DNA of 64,000 bases from Enterobacter sp. BIGb0383 (GTDB lineage: Bacteria; Pseudomonadota; Gammaproteobacteria; Enterobacterales; Enterobacteriaceae): the NCBI RefSeq assembly GCF_003751845.1, contig NZ_RJKQ01000002.1, forward strand, positions 248,001 to 312,000, given 5' to 3'. Of the stretch, positions 50,053-60,537 are shown one piece after another (position 1 is the first letter of the stretch; every line of letters begins with the position of its first letter). The notes beneath the pieces were generated by a model that was not told where the DNA came from, searched no databases, and saw only the letters and a list, made by a program, of their open reading frames with translations. The translations under genes and the position numbers were made by a program.

Positions 50053-50160
50053 CTTTAAAAACTGCCATTAATCTTCCTCGTTCAGGCTGCGACTGCGTTG
50101 CCGCCTTGCCTCGCTCAGAACGACTCGATTACTGCAACTGCCATGTGGCGGTTTTTAAAG
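50053..50160. repeat. 108-bp intergenic element with terminal inverted repeats
   Basis: The ends CTTTAAAAACTGCCA and TGGCGGTTTTTAAAG are inverted repeats with one mismatch in 15 bp. Inside, CGTTCAGGC and CGTTCTGAGCG (read from the other side) frame a GC-rich imperfect palindrome. It resembles a small intergenic mobile repeat in layout and is not ERIC or REP by sequence. It lies in the transcribed spacer between sdhB and sucA. Confidence 0.6.
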
Positions 50161-50171
50161 ATTTCCTGCAC

Positions 50172-50196
50172 CCTCTCCCGTCAGGGAGAGGGGCTT
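50172..50196. repeat. Hairpin in the sdhB-sucA spacer
   Basis: CCCTCTCCC and GGGAGAGGG pair around GTCA immediately beyond sdhB. There is no U tract on either strand, so it more likely marks RNA processing or stability than termination. Confidence 0.6.
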
Positions 50197-50202
50197 TATC
50201 AC

Positions 50203-50919
50203 TTACGCACTTCTTTGCAGCAGCATCGACTTAATGTGGCCGATGGCGCGCGTCGGGTTCAGTCCCTTAGGACATACGCTGACGCAATTCATGATGCTAT
50301 GGCACCGGAATACGCTGAAAGCGTCACTTAAACCTTCCAGACGGCTGTCAGTTTCCGTATCACGACTGTCGATCAGGAAACGGTATGCCGCCAGCAGGCC
50401 AGCCGGGCCAACAAACTTATCCGGGTTCCACCAGAACGACGGGCAGGATGTCGAGCAGCAGGCACACATAATGCACTCGTACAGTCCGTCCAGTTTTTCA
50501 CGCTGCTCCGGCATCTGCAGATGCTCACGAGCGGGTGGATTTTGCCCATTATTCAATAAGTAAGGCTTAATCTTCTCATATTGGGCATAGAATTGCCCCA
50601 TGTCCACAACCAAATCGCGGATTACGGGCAATCCAGGAAGAGGTCGAATAACAATTTTCTGCTTGCCGTTGCCCAGCGCCGAAATCGGCGTGATACAGGC
50701 GAGACCGTTTCTGCCGTTCATGTTCAGGCCGTCAGAGCCGCAGACACCTTCACGGCACGAACGACGAAACGCCAGGGTCGGGTCGATTTCTTTCAGCTGG
50801 ATTAAGGCATCCAGCAGCATCATGTCACGACCTTCCTCGCCTTCCAGCTGGTAATCCTGCATGCGCGGAGCATCGTCGACATCCGGGTTATAACGATAGA
50901 TCGAAAATTCGAGTTTCAT
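50203..50919 (-). CDS. sdhB: Succinate dehydrogenase iron-sulfur subunit
   Basis: This 238-residue subunit carries three clusters. The [2Fe-2S] ligands are Cys55, Cys60, Asp63 and Cys75 (CREGVCGSDGLNMNGRNGLAC is split by this count); CIMCACCSTSCP supplies the [4Fe-4S] and CHSIMNCVSVCPKG the [3Fe-4S] site. It passes electrons from SdhA to ubiquinone. It follows sdhA by 15 bp. Confidence 0.98.
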   Translation of the reverse strand: MKLEFSIYRYNPDVDDAPRMQDYQLEGEEGRDMMLLDALIQLKEIDPTLAFRRSCREGVCGSDGLNMNGRNGLACITPISALGNGKQKIVIRPLPGLPVIRDLVVDMGQFYAQYEKIKPYLLNNGQNPPAREHLQMPEQREKLDGLYECIMCACCSTSCPSFWWNPDKFVGPAGLLAAYRFLIDSRDTETDSRLEGLSDAFSVFRCHSIMNCVSVCPKGLNPTRAIGHIKSMLLQRSA

Positions 50920-50934
50920 TTACCTGTCTCCGCA

Positions 50935-52701
50935 TTAATAAGTACGTATTTTCGGCGGGAAAGCCGGACGCAGTTTCGGCTCCATATTGACGCTACGACG
51001 CGTCATGGATTCCGACTCTGGCAGATACAGGGAATGGCACAGCCAGTTTTCATCGTCACGATCCGGGAAGTCGAAGCGGCTGTGGGCGCCACGGCTTTCG
51101 GTACGGAAGTTTGCAGAGACCGCGGTGGCGTAGGCGGTTTCCATCAGGTTATCCAGCTCAAGACACTCAACGCGCTGGGTATTGAACTCGCTGGAGGTAT
51201 CATCCAGGCGGGCATTTTTCAGGCGCTCGCGGATAACTTTCAGCTGCTCCAGACCTTTGGCCATCGCGTCGCCTTCGCGGAATACCGAGAAGTTGTGCTG
51301 CATACACTCCTGCAGCGCCTTACGGATAACCACCGGATCTTCACCGGTACGGTTGTTGTTCCAGCGGTTCAGACGCGCCAGAGAAGCGTCAATATTCTCT
51401 TCGGTGGCATCACGCAGCGGTCCCTGCTCGGCGATGGACTCCTGCAGATGCAGACCCGCCGCACGGCCAAAGACCACCAGATCAAGCAGGGAGTTACCGC
51501 CGAGACGGTTAGCCCCGTGGACCGAGACGCAGGCGATTTCACCCACCGCGAACAGGCCCGGCACCACCACATCTTCACCCTTCTCGTTCACCGTGATTGC
51601 CTGACCGGATACTTTGGTCGGGATCCCGCCCATCATATAGTGGCAGGTTGGGATCACCGGGATCGGCTCTTTGACCGGATCCACGTGAGCGAAGGTGCGG
51701 GAGAGTTCCAGGATACCCGGCAGACGGGATTCCAGAACCTCTTTGCCCAGATGGTCGAGCTTCAGCTTGGCGTGCGGGCCCCAAGGACCATCGCAGCCGC
51801 GACCTTCGCGGATTTCGATCATGATGGAACGCGCCACCACGTCACGACCCGCCAGGTCTTTCGCATTCGGTGCATAACGCTCCATAAAGCGCTCGCCGTG
51901 TTTATTCAGCAGATAGCCACCCTCACCGCGACAACCTTCGGTGACCAGCACGCCCGCACCGGCAATACCGGTCGGGTGGAACTGCCACATTTCCATATCC
52001 TGCAGCGGAACGCCCGCGCGGATCGCCATACCCACGCCGTCGCCGGTATTGATATGGGCGTTGGTGGTGGACTGGTAAATACGCCCGGCGCCACCGGTCG
52101 CCAGCACGGTGGCCTTGGCTTTGAAGTACACCACTTCGCCGCTTTCAATATCCAGGGCGGTGCAGCCGACAATCGCGCCGTCTTCGTTTTTCACCAGATC
52201 CAGCGCGTACCACTCGGAAAAGATGGTGGTATGATTTTTCAGATTTTGCTGGTAAAGGGTGTGCAGCAGGGCGTGACCGGTACGGTCAGCTGCCGCAGCG
52301 GTACGTGCCGCCTGCTCGCCGCCGAAGTTTTTCGACTGTCCGCCGAACGGACGCTGATAGATGGTACCGTCATCCAGGCGGGAGAAAGGCAGGCCCATAT
52401 GTTCCAGCTCCAGAATCGCTTCCGGGCCGGTTTTACACATATATTCAATGGCGTCCTGGTCACCGATATAGTCGGAGCCTTTTACCGTGTCGTACATGTG
52501 CCATTCCCAGTTATCTTCATGGGTATTGCCCAGCGCGACGGTGATACCGCCCTGCGCCGACACGGTGTGCGAACGGGTTGGGAAGACTTTAGAGAGCAGC
52601 GCACAGGTCTGGCCGCTCTGGGAAATTTGCAGTGCCGCACGCATACCTGCGCCACCGGCACCAATAACTACAGCATCAAATTCTCTGACTGGCAGTTTCA
52701 T
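50935..52701 (-). CDS. sdhA: Succinate dehydrogenase flavoprotein subunit
   Basis: This 588-residue subunit oxidises succinate. The FAD is attached to His45 in [20 protein letters not shown] is the dinucleotide motif and the active-site arginine lies in [14 protein letters not shown]. The ATG at 52701 ([12 protein letters not shown]) is chosen over one 12 bp upstream because it matches E. coli and overlaps the sdhD stop (TAATG). Confidence 0.98.
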   Translation of the reverse strand: MKLPVREFDAVVIGAGGAGMRAALQISQSGQTCALLSKVFPTRSHTVSAQGGITVALGNTHEDNWEWHMYDTVKGSDYIGDQDAIEYMCKTGPEAILELEHMGLPFSRLDDGTIYQRPFGGQSKNFGGEQAARTAAAADRTGHALLHTLYQQNLKNHTTIFSEWYALDLVKNEDGAIVGCTALDIESGEVVYFKAKATVLATGGAGRIYQSTTNAHINTGDGVGMAIRAGVPLQDMEMWQFHPTGIAGAGVLVTEGCRGEGGYLLNKHGERFMERYAPNAKDLAGRDVVARSIMIEIREGRGCDGPWGPHAKLKLDHLGKEVLESRLPGILELSRTFAHVDPVKEPIPVIPTCHYMMGGIPTKVSGQAITVNEKGEDVVVPGLFAVGEIACVSVHGANRLGGNSLLDLVVFGRAAGLHLQESIAEQGPLRDATEENIDASLARLNRWNNNRTGEDPVVIRKALQECMQHNFSVFREGDAMAKGLEQLKVIRERLKNARLDDTSSEFNTQRVECLELDNLMETAYATAVSANFRTESRGAHSRFDFPDRDDENWLCHSLYLPESESMTRRSVNMEPKLRPAFPPKIRTY

Positions 52702-53048
52702 TACACACCCCACACCACAACGAATCCATAAATGACGTAAACCACCAGCGTGACCACAATGGCCAGCTGCAACGGCAGGCGTATAGCCAGCGGTTTAACG
52801 TAGTCGGTCAGCACCTGCCACATGCCAATCCAGGCATGAATAAGGATCGAGAAGAGTGCCAGCAGGGTGAATACTTTGGTAAAGGCGGAGGAGAAGAAAC
52901 CCGTCCACACTTCCCAGGTCACGTCGCCGGTAACGGCGAAGAAACCGACCATATAGATGATGTAGAGGGTCAGGACGATAGCGGTAGCGCGGACCAGAAT
53001 ATAGTCATGTACGCCGTTGCGTCCTAATGCTGAGGCGTTGCTTACCAT
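52701..53048 (-). CDS. sdhD: Succinate dehydrogenase membrane anchor subunit SdhD
   Basis: This 115-residue three-span protein binds quinone with SdhC. His71, Asp82 and Tyr83 ([14 protein letters not shown]) are conserved; Tyr83 contacts ubiquinone. Its start overlaps sdhC by 7 bp and its stop overlaps the sdhA start. Confidence 0.98.
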   Translation of the reverse strand: MVSNASALGRNGVHDYILVRATAIVLTLYIIYMVGFFAVTGDVTWEVWTGFFSSAFTKVFTLLALFSILIHAWIGMWQVLTDYVKPLAIRLPLQLAIVVTLVVYVIYGFVVVWGV

Positions 53049-53431
53049 ACGAGGACTCCTGCGAGAAGTGAAAGCACGACAGTAATCACAAAGGAAAGAG
53101 TAGCTGAACGTTTCCCTGCGGCGAACGTCTCTTCAAGCCAGCCAACATCCATCATCACATGACGGATCCCGCCGACGGCATGGTAAGCCAGCGCGGTGAG
53201 AATGCCCCACATAATGAATTTAGCGAAAAAGCCGTCCATGATTGCGGATGCAGCCAGGAAGCCTTCCGGTGAAGAGAGTGACAGGCCCAGCAGCCACAGC
53301 AGAATACCGACGGCCACAAAGGTAATGACGCCGGAAACGCGGTGAAGGATAGATGCTATAGCCGTTATGGGGAACCGAATCGTTGTCAGATCCAGATTGA
53401 CAGGTCTTTGTTTTTTCACGTTTCTTATCAT
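53042..53431 (-). CDS. sdhC: Succinate dehydrogenase cytochrome b556 subunit SdhC
   Basis: This 129-residue three-span subunit carries the heme b ligand His84 ([12 protein letters not shown]) and the quinone-site residues Ser27 and Arg31. The start [10 protein letters not shown] at 53431 matches E. coli; an upstream in-frame ATG at 53446 would add five residues. It is the first gene of sdhCDAB-sucABCD. Confidence 0.97.
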   Translation of the reverse strand: MIRNVKKQRPVNLDLTTIRFPITAIASILHRVSGVITFVAVGILLWLLGLSLSSPEGFLAASAIMDGFFAKFIMWGILTALAYHAVGGIRHVMMDVGWLEETFAAGKRSATLSFVITVVLSLLAGVLVW

Positions 53432-54084
53432 GAATAACGCCCACATGCTGTTCTTATTATTCCTTCCTCCGGTCTGCAGGCGTGTCAGACAGCGTTCCTC
53501 TTCTATAACCGTACGTCATGTATAAATAGCAGCTTCCAGATGCGACAAGACGGGTTACAACGCTGGGTGGCTCGGGATTGCAGGGTGTTCCGGAGACCTG
53601 GCGGCAGTATAGGCCGTTCACAAAATCATTACAATTAACCTACATATAGTTTGTCGGGTTTTATTGTGAACAGTGATCAGGGTCACGATAACAACATATT
53701 ATTAATTTTTAATCATCTGATTTGACAAATGTTAAACATTATTGTTACAAACATCCTCCAGAAAGGCATATAATTCGCAAAAGTTATGGGGTCACTCTTT
53801 CACCTGCAAATAAGTTATGTAACAGTGTGGCGGTATTGACCGGAGAAGTCAGGACAGTTATTAGTGATAGTCAGGTTTGAAAAATTCGGATTGCCGAACC
53901 CCTGATTTGCTGTTTTTTCACTGTAGATTGATCGTTGTGCCTGCCAGCGCCCATTGCTCTGTACCCTGTCATCCTCTCTCCACAGAGCGGCGAGCCATAT
54001 AACAAACTGGTCACATCACTTTACAGCCCGAATGCAAATCCTCGTCCGGCAGTCTTAAGCAATAAGGCGCTAAGGAGACCGTAA
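53432..54084. other. sdhC-gltA divergent regulatory region (653 bp)
   Basis: This AT-rich region separates the divergent sdhC and gltA genes, as in E. coli, and should hold the sdh and gltA promoters with sites for CRP, ArcA and Fnr. A CRP-like motif (TGAACAGTGATCAGGGTCAC) lies near 53667-53686. GCTAAGGAGACC precedes gltA. I see no gene or repeat in it. Confidence 0.55.
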
Positions 54085-55368
54085 ATGGCTGATAAAAAAG
54101 CAATACTCACCTACAATGGTGACGATGCTATTGAACTGGATGTGCTAAAAGGCACGCTCGGTCAGGATGTTATCGATATCCGTAGTCTGGGTTCGAAAGG
54201 GATGTTTACCTTTGACCCGGGCTTCACCTCTACCGCTTCGTGTGAATCCAAAATCACCTTTATCGACGGTGACGAAGGCATCCTGCTGCATCGCGGTTTC
54301 CCGATTGACCAGCTCGCGACCGAATCGAACTATCTGGAAGTCTGTTACATCCTGCTGTACGGCGAAAAACCGACGCAGAAAGAGTTCGACGAATTCACCG
54401 TCACCGTGACCCGTCACACCATGATCCACGAGCAGATCACTCGCCTGTTCCATGGCTTCCGTCGCGACTCTCACCCGATGGCGGTGATGTGCGGCGTCAC
54501 CGGCGCGCTGGCCGCGTTCTACCACGATTCGCTGGACGTTAACGTCTCACGTCACCGTGAAATTGCCGCGTTCCGCCTGCTGTCCAAAATGCCGACTATG
54601 GCGGCGATGTGTTACAAATATTCGATTGGTCAGCCATTTGTTTATCCGCGTAACGATCTCTCCTATTCCGGTAACTTCCTGCATATGATGTTCTCCACCC
54701 CGTGCGAACCTTACGAGGTTAACCCGGTGCTGGAGCGCGCAATGGACCGTATTCTGATCCTGCACGCTGACCACGAGCAGAACGCGTCGACCTCGACCGT
54801 ACGTACTGCAGGCTCCAGCGGCGCGAACCCGTTTGCCTGTATCGCGGCCGGTATTGCCTCCCTGTGGGGACCGGCGCACGGCGGTGCTAACGAAGCCGCG
54901 CTGAAAATGCTGGAAGAAATCAGCTCGGTTGAGCACATTCCGGAATTTGTTCGCCGCGCCAAAGATAAGAACGATTCGTTCCGTCTGATGGGCTTCGGCC
55001 ACCGCGTCTATAAGAACTATGACCCACGCGCCACCGTGATGCGTGAAACCTGTCATGAAGTTCTCAAAGAGCTGGGCAGCAAAGATGAACTGCTGGAAGT
55101 GGCAATGGAGCTGGAAAACATTGCGCTGAACGACCCGTACTTTATCGAGAAGAAACTCTACCCGAACGTCGATTTCTACTCTGGCATTATTCTGAAAGCG
55201 ATGGGTATCCCGTCTTCCATGTTCACCGTTATTTTCGCCATGGCGCGTACGGTAGGCTGGATCGCGCACTGGAACGAGATGCACAGCGAAGGCATGAAAA
55301 TTGCCCGTCCGCGTCAGCTCTACACCGGCTACGAAAAACGCGACTTCAAAAGCGACCTGAAAAAATAA
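54085..55368 (+). CDS. gltA: Citrate synthase (type II, NADH-sensitive)
   Basis: This 427-residue enzyme condenses oxaloacetate with acetyl-CoA to start the TCA cycle. The catalytic histidines lie in [11 protein letters not shown] and [13 protein letters not shown], and the catalytic aspartate in [10 protein letters not shown]. The beta-strand-rich N-terminal part (about 1-50) typical of hexameric, NADH-inhibited enzymes is present. It stands alone and ends at a terminator shared with the next gene. Confidence 0.98.
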   Translation: MADKKAILTYNGDDAIELDVLKGTLGQDVIDIRSLGSKGMFTFDPGFTSTASCESKITFIDGDEGILLHRGFPIDQLATESNYLEVCYILLYGEKPTQKEFDEFTVTVTRHTMIHEQITRLFHGFRRDSHPMAVMCGVTGALAAFYHDSLDVNVSRHREIAAFRLLSKMPTMAAMCYKYSIGQPFVYPRNDLSYSGNFLHMMFSTPCEPYEVNPVLERAMDRILILHADHEQNASTSTVRTAGSSGANPFACIAAGIASLWGPAHGGANEAALKMLEEISSVEHIPEFVRRAKDKNDSFRLMGFGHRVYKNYDPRATVMRETCHEVLKELGSKDELLEVAMELENIALNDPYFIEKKLYPNVDFYSGIILKAMGIPSSMFTVIFAMARTVGWIAHWNEMHSEGMKIARPRQLYTGYEKRDFKSDLKK

Positions 55369-55384
55369 TCATTTTCGGGGTATT

Positions 55385-55413
55385 AAAAAACGCGCTTTCG
55401 GGCGCGTTTTTTT
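55385..55413. terminator. Bidirectional terminator between gltA and the LysR gene
   Basis: AAAAACGCGC and GCGCGTTTTT pair around TTTCGG, with A6 and T7 runs, between converging genes. Confidence 0.9.
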
Positions 55414-55416
55414 ATT

Positions 55417-56319
55417 TCAGTATCGCGTTCCCTGACTCAGCACTTGCGCACTCAGGCAGTCAATAAAAGCCCGTAGTTTGGGCGACAGATCCCGACTGGC
55501 GGGCCACACCACCCACATCGTGCTGCTATTGTCGGTACAGTCTTCAAGCAGAGTTTGCAATCGTCCACTCCGCAGGTGTTCTGCCACGATAAAATCAGGC
55601 AGACAGGCGATGCCCTGGCCCTGCAAGGCCAGATGGATACGCATTTCCACGCTGTTACAAATCAACATGCGCGGTAGATCGAGGACGTCGTCATCCGACG
55701 CGGGCGGAAGCGGCCAGCGTTCTATTTTGCCCGTATTATGGAAGCGGTAATGCAGGCAGATATGGTCCTGCAAGTCGGCGGGCTGTGCCGGGCGTCCGTG
55801 GGACTCAATATAGTGCGGAGAAGCAACCAGAACGCGCCGGAAATCCCCTAGCCTGCGCTGTTTAAGCCCCGAACTGGTCAGATTCCCGGTTCGCACTGCC
55901 GCATCGAAACCGTCACCGATGACATCCACGAAGCGGTCGGAGAAATCCAGATCCAGCTCCACAGCCGGATAACGCCGCATAAAATCCGCGATAACCGGTT
56001 CGAACAGACCGCTATGCCGGGGCAGACTGATGCGCAATCGGCCCTGCGGCGTTTCGCTGGCCCGGGTCATTTCCAGCTCGGCCGCCTCAACTTCGCTCAG
56101 GATCCGACGGCAACGCTCAAGGAATATTTCGCCTTCCGCCGTCAGCGCCAGCGTGCGCGTGCTGCGGTGGAACAGACGCACGCCCAGGCGATCTTCCAGA
56201 CGGGCGACGGCCTTTCCTACGGCCGAAGGAGAAACCCCGAGGTCGCGTGCTACGGCCGAGAACCCCAGGCGACCAGCGACGCGCACGAAAATACCAATGC
56301 TCCCCAGGCTATCCATCAT
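55417..56319 (-). CDS. LysR-family regulator (first pair)
   Basis: This 300-residue regulator has an N-terminal winged helix (GFSAVARDLGVSPSAVGKAV, residues about 19-38) and a C-terminal effector domain. It diverges from the MFS gene at 56439 across 119 bp, so it probably controls that exporter in response to an unknown ligand. GGAGG stands six bases before the ATG. The conserved first-residue pattern (MDSLGSIGIFVRV) is of the CrgA-like LysR branch. Confidence 0.85.
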   Translation of the reverse strand: MMDSLGSIGIFVRVAGRLGFSAVARDLGVSPSAVGKAVARLEDRLGVRLFHRSTRTLALTAEGEIFLERCRRILSEVEAAELEMTRASETPQGRLRISLPRHSGLFEPVIADFMRRYPAVELDLDFSDRFVDVIGDGFDAAVRTGNLTSSGLKQRRLGDFRRVLVASPHYIESHGRPAQPADLQDHICLHYRFHNTGKIERWPLPPASDDDVLDLPRMLICNSVEMRIHLALQGQGIACLPDFIVAEHLRSGRLQTLLEDCTDNSSTMWVVWPASRDLSPKLRAFIDCLSAQVLSQGTRY

Positions 56320-56438
56320 TGAACGCCTCCATTTAAGACATTTTTGTCCGAAGTATTTGTAACTTTATCCTGTTTTTCTTTCTCGATCATTAGCCTAACC
56401 TGCCGGACAACATTCATCCCCTTTGACAGACAAAAACC

Positions 56439-57953
56439 ATGCCCGCAACGTTAACCTCTCCGGCCACGCATATGCGTGGGCTTCAATTTCTGGCGGCTTG
56501 CCTTACCGGCCTGCTGATCCCGCTCTGTTTCACCGGCCCGGCGGTCGTATTGCCCGCTATCGGCCAGGCGCTGGGCGGCAGCCCCACCCAGCTGAGCTGG
56601 ATCATGAATGCCTACATCCTCAGCTACGGTGGCGCGATGATGGTAGCAGGTAGCCTGACCGACATTTATGGGCGTCGACGTCTCTGGCTAACCGGGCTGG
56701 CAGGGTTTTGCGTATTTACCTTTGCCATCCCGTTTGCCCCCTCCGTACTGTGGATCGACCTATTGCGGTTATTGCAGGGACTGGGCGGCGCGGCAGCGTT
56801 TGCGGCAGCCATGTCCTCTCTGGCACCGCTGTTTACGGGGGCTGCTCGCGCCCGGGCTTTCAGCCTGCTGGGCACAACCTTTGGTCTGGGTCTTTCGTTC
56901 GGACCGTTAGTCTCGGGGTGGATGGTAGAGGCAAGCGGCTGGCAGAGCGTATTCTACACTACGGGAATTATCGGGGTGCTGGGCCTCGGGCTGGTTGCCG
57001 TCAGCACCCGACACGGACAGGAGACGGTCAGCGGCACGCCAGACTGGCCTGGGGCGATAACCTTCACCCTGGCGCTGGGGCTTTTTACCTGGGGCATGCT
57101 GCGCGTACCCGAAAGCGGATGGCATGATATCCTGGTGGTCACCGCGCTCCTGGCGTCGGGCGTGGTGTTTATCGGCTTTACTGTTATCGAGCGACGGGCC
57201 GCCCATCCGATGCTGGATTTAGATTTTTTCCGCGACCCGGGATTCCTCGGCGTACAGGTATTAGCGGCATCGCCCGCATTTTTGTTTATCCTGCTTATCG
57301 TCATACTGCCGGGGCGCTTTATCGGTATTGACGGCTATGGCGCGTTACAGGCCGGGAAAATGATGGTCTGGCTTGCCGCACCGCTGCTGCTGGTGCCCTT
57401 TCTGGCAGCGTTGCTGACGCGCTGGTTCAGGCCTGGAAGCCTTTCAGCTGTCGGTCTGCTGCTTGTCGCGGCGGGATTGGTATGGCTTGCAAGCGGTTTT
57501 GCACAAGGCGGTGGACAGGCGCTACATCTGCCCCTGCTGCTTATCGGTATCGGCATAGGCGTTCCGTGGGGCCTGATGGACGCCATGGCGGTGAGCGTCG
57601 TGTCGCCGGAGCGGGTCGGCATGGCGACGGGCATCTTCAACACGGTGCGCGTCTCTGCCGACGGCGTGGCTATCGCCATGATCGGCGCTCTGCTGGCTAC
57701 GCTTATCCAGCATCGCCTGAGCCAGGCGGCTTTAACGACGCCACAGGAGGCACTCCTGGAAGCATCCAGTCGAGCCGCACTCGGGGAGATCCACACGGCG
57801 TCATCGCTACTGCCCGGCTTTGAGTCCCTGTTATCACAGAGCTATGCCGCCTCTTTCATCACGATACTGTATGTCCTGGCCGGGCTGGCGGTGCTCACGG
57901 CCTGCGCGGTATATACGCTACTACGAGTTCGCCAGACGCAGACCCAACGTTAA
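56439..57953 (+). CDS. MFS drug exporter, DHA2 (14-span) type (first pair)
   Basis: This 504-residue inner-membrane protein has about 14 spans. The motif A equivalent is GSLTDIYGRRRLWLTGL and the antiporter motif C region is GLGLSFGPLVSGWM, both typical of DHA2 multidrug/proton antiporters such as SmvA or EmrB. The divergent LysR gene is the likely regulator. No fusion-protein (EmrA-type) gene accompanies it. The substrate is unknown. Confidence 0.85.
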   Translation: MPATLTSPATHMRGLQFLAACLTGLLIPLCFTGPAVVLPAIGQALGGSPTQLSWIMNAYILSYGGAMMVAGSLTDIYGRRRLWLTGLAGFCVFTFAIPFAPSVLWIDLLRLLQGLGGAAAFAAAMSSLAPLFTGAARARAFSLLGTTFGLGLSFGPLVSGWMVEASGWQSVFYTTGIIGVLGLGLVAVSTRHGQETVSGTPDWPGAITFTLALGLFTWGMLRVPESGWHDILVVTALLASGVVFIGFTVIERRAAHPMLDLDFFRDPGFLGVQVLAASPAFLFILLIVILPGRFIGIDGYGALQAGKMMVWLAAPLLLVPFLAALLTRWFRPGSLSAVGLLLVAAGLVWLASGFAQGGGQALHLPLLLIGIGIGVPWGLMDAMAVSVVSPERVGMATGIFNTVRVSADGVAIAMIGALLATLIQHRLSQAALTTPQEALLEASSRAALGEIHTASSLLPGFESLLSQSYAASFITILYVLAGLAVLTACAVYTLLRVRQTQTQR

Positions 57954-57962
57954 CGCACGGCC

Positions 57963-58841
57963 TCAGACCGACACTCCGGCGTGCTTTACCGTGCGGTGCT
58001 CCCGGTAAGCCGCCGCCAGGGTACGCAGCGCATCGCGCGAGCGCCCGTCGGTCAGGGTGGAGTGGAGCATAATTCGCGACGAGGGCAGCGCCGGTAATCC
58101 CAGCGCCTGGCTGACTTCAAGCGTGTCACAGGGTGCCAGGCGGCAGGAAAACGCCGCGACGGCCAGGCCCGCCGATACGGCGGCAACAACGGCAGCGCTG
58201 CCGCCGCCGACAAAGACTTCATTCCACTTGATACCCGCTGCGGATAACGCGCGAATGGCAATATCCCTCACGCCGCAGCAGGGTGCCAGCGCCGCCAGCC
58301 GCAGCGGTTTCTCCGGATGCTGATGAAAACCCGGTGCGGCAAACCAGCCGAAATGCTCCGGGCCCAGGTCTTCCCCACCCCGGCTATCGTCATCCTGACG
58401 GACAATAACCGCATCCAGATCGCCCTTATCGAAGGCATCCAGCAGGCTGCGGGAGTTTTCCAGCCGCACCTCAATCGTTAAGGCGGGATCCTGTTTATTA
58501 AGACGGGCCAGCAGCACGGGAATTTCCGGCCCCGCCACGTGCTCGGCGATACCCAGACGAAAACGTCGGCACTCTGCAGAGAGAGAGGCAACCGCCCGAT
58601 CGTGGGCCAGTAAAAAATCCCGTGCGGGATTAATAAACAGCGCGCCCTCGGCAGAGAGGCGAACCTGCCGGGGAGTACGCTCCAGCAGTTTATAGCCCAG
58701 CCGCGCCTCCAGCCGTTTGAGCTTGACGCTGATGGCACCCTGGGTGGTGCCCAGGGCTTCGGCAGCCCGGGTAAAGCTTTGAAAATCGGCAATGGCGACA
58801 AAGGCCTGCACCGATTCCACGTCCAGCACGGGTCGACTCAT
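57963..58841 (-). CDS. LysR-family regulator (second pair)
   Basis: This 292-residue regulator has the helix-turn-helix FTRAAEALGTTQGAISVKLK (residues about 22-41) and a LysR effector domain. It converges on the first MFS gene (9 bp between stops) and diverges from the second MFS gene across 115 bp, so it likely controls the latter. Sequence differs clearly from the LysR at 55417, so the pairs are not recent duplicates. Confidence 0.85.
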   Translation of the reverse strand: MSRPVLDVESVQAFVAIADFQSFTRAAEALGTTQGAISVKLKRLEARLGYKLLERTPRQVRLSAEGALFINPARDFLLAHDRAVASLSAECRRFRLGIAEHVAGPEIPVLLARLNKQDPALTIEVRLENSRSLLDAFDKGDLDAVIVRQDDDSRGGEDLGPEHFGWFAAPGFHQHPEKPLRLAALAPCCGVRDIAIRALSAAGIKWNEVFVGGGSAAVVAAVSAGLAVAAFSCRLAPCDTLEVSQALGLPALPSSRIMLHSTLTDGRSRDALRTLAAAYREHRTVKHAGVSV

Positions 58842-58956
58842 GAATCATCCAGATTTGTTGTGACTGATATGCCCAACCATAGCATTGCTAAATAACTGCG
58901 TCATCCCTAGCATCCGTAAGCCGACGACGACATTTTACTTTGTTAAAGGATGCCCT

Positions 58957-60537
58957 ATGACGCTTTCCCCTACTCGCCAGGGCAACGTTGCCCTCGCCGC
59001 TGTCTGTTTATCTGCGCTGATGATGGGGCTGGAGATCTCCAGCGTACCGCCGGTTCTCTCGACGATTGAGCAGGTGATGGGCGCCAGCTTTCGCCAGCTG
59101 CAGTGGGTGATGGCAGCCTATACCATCGCCATGACCACCATCCTGATGGCCGTTGGCACTCTGGCCGACCGCTACGGCCGCAAACGCATCTTTACCCTGG
59201 GTATCCTGGCCTTTGGCCTGACCTCGCTGGTCTGCGGGCTGACGCAAAGCCCGTCCGTGTTGATTGCGGCCCGCTTTCTGCAGGGGCTGAGCGCCGCGAT
59301 GATGCTGATTTGCCAGATAGCCATTCTCTCCAGCCAGTTCCGCACCGGCAAACTCCGCAGTCGGGCCTTCGCCTGGTGGGGCATTGTCTTTGGCGCGGGT
59401 CTGGGCTTTGGCCCGATTGTCGGGACCGCGATCCTGATGCTGGCAAGCTGGGAGTGGGTCTTTATCATCCACGTTGTGCTGGCGGCGATTGCGTTAACCC
59501 TGAGCCAGCTGGGCGTGCAGGAGTCCCGTGCCCCGCAGGCGGGCAAGCTGGATATAGGCGGTATCATTACCCTGTCGGTCGCCGTCTGCTGCCTGGTCCT
59601 GTTTGTGACCCAGGGCCCGGTCCTGGGCTTCACCAGCCCCGCAGCCCTGAGTATTATCGGCCTGTCGCTGCTCAGCTTTGCGGCCTTTATCGTCGCGGAG
59701 CGCCGCCACCCGCATCCGATGATCGACTTCCAGGTGTTCCGGGTACGTAACTTCTCGGGCGCGCTGCTGGGTTCAATGGGGCAAAACTTCAGCTTCTGGC
59801 CCTTTATTATTTATCTGCCGGTCTGGTTCCACGTCGGGCTGGGCTACAGCAGCGTGGAAACGGGTCTGGCGCTGCTGGCCTACACCCTGCCTACGCTGTT
59901 TGTGCCTCCCTTCGCAGAACGTCTCGCCCTGCGTTTTCAGCCGGGCGTGGTGATCCCCACGGGGCTGCTGACGATTGGCCTCGGATTTACGCTGATGAAA
60001 ATCGCCAGCGGGTCCGGGCTACCGGGCTGGTTGATTCTGCCCGGCTGCATCCTGGCAGGTATTGGCCTGGGCCTGACCAACACCACCGTCACCAACGCTA
60101 TTACCGCCGCCGTCCCGACCGAACGCGCCGGCATGGCCTCAGGCGCGGATACCAGCGCCAGGATGATCTCGCTGGCCTTCAATATCGCGCTGATGGGCTT
60201 TATCCTGGTGCAGGGGATTATGACCAGCCTGCACCAGCGGTTCGGGGTTACAGCGGGCGAGAGCCTGCGTCAGCTGGCAGAGAAAGTGGCGGCGGGCGAT
60301 ATCACGGTGGTGGAACGTTCTGGCACCTTACTGGCACATCTTGCCGCCCCTTATGACGCGATCAATACGGCACTGCTCGATGGCTTTGGCTGGGTGATGA
60401 TTTACGGTGCGGTGAGTGCCTGCCTGATGGCGCTGGGAAGCTTCTTTATTTTCTCACCGGGCAGCGCGCCCGCGCTCAACGCTGACACCCCGGACACCAG
60501 TAAAACGGCCTCGAAGAGAGGGTTGTCTTCTCGATAA
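58957..60537 (+). CDS. MFS drug exporter, DHA2 (14-span) type (second pair)
   Basis: This 526-residue exporter has about 14 spans, motif [18 protein letters not shown], motif C-like [15 protein letters not shown] and a polar C-terminal tail. The ATG at 58957 with AAAGGA upstream starts directly before the first span; an in-frame extension of 24 residues is rejected. Its 3' end overlaps the convergent nei gene by 62 bp, so the last 20 codons lie antisense to the nei zinc-finger region. Substrate unknown. Confidence 0.84.
   Translation: MTLSPTRQGNVALAAVCLSALMMGLEISSVPPVLSTIEQVMGASFRQLQWVMAAYTIAMTTILMAVGTLADRYGRKRIFTLGILAFGLTSLVCGLTQSPSVLIAARFLQGLSAAMMLICQIAILSSQFRTGKLRSRAFAWWGIVFGAGLGFGPIVGTAILMLASWEWVFIIHVVLAAIALTLSQLGVQESRAPQAGKLDIGGIITLSVAVCCLVLFVTQGPVLGFTSPAALSIIGLSLLSFAAFIVAERRHPHPMIDFQVFRVRNFSGALLGSMGQNFSFWPFIIYLPVWFHVGLGYSSVETGLALLAYTLPTLFVPPFAERLALRFQPGVVIPTGLLTIGLGFTLMKIASGSGLPGWLILPGCILAGIGLGLTNTTVTNAITAAVPTERAGMASGADTSARMISLAFNIALMGFILVQGIMTSLHQRFGVTAGESLRQLAEKVAAGDITVVERSGTLLAHLAAPYDAINTALLDGFGWVMIYGAVSACLMALGSFFIFSPGSAPALNADTPDTSKTASKRGLSSR

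Noticed and set aside
51034-52731. Open reading frame of 565 codons on the plus strand opposite sdhA
   Set aside because: It is a shadow of sdhA in GC-rich DNA: no domain-like sequence, and sdhA is intact and strongly conserved on the other strand.
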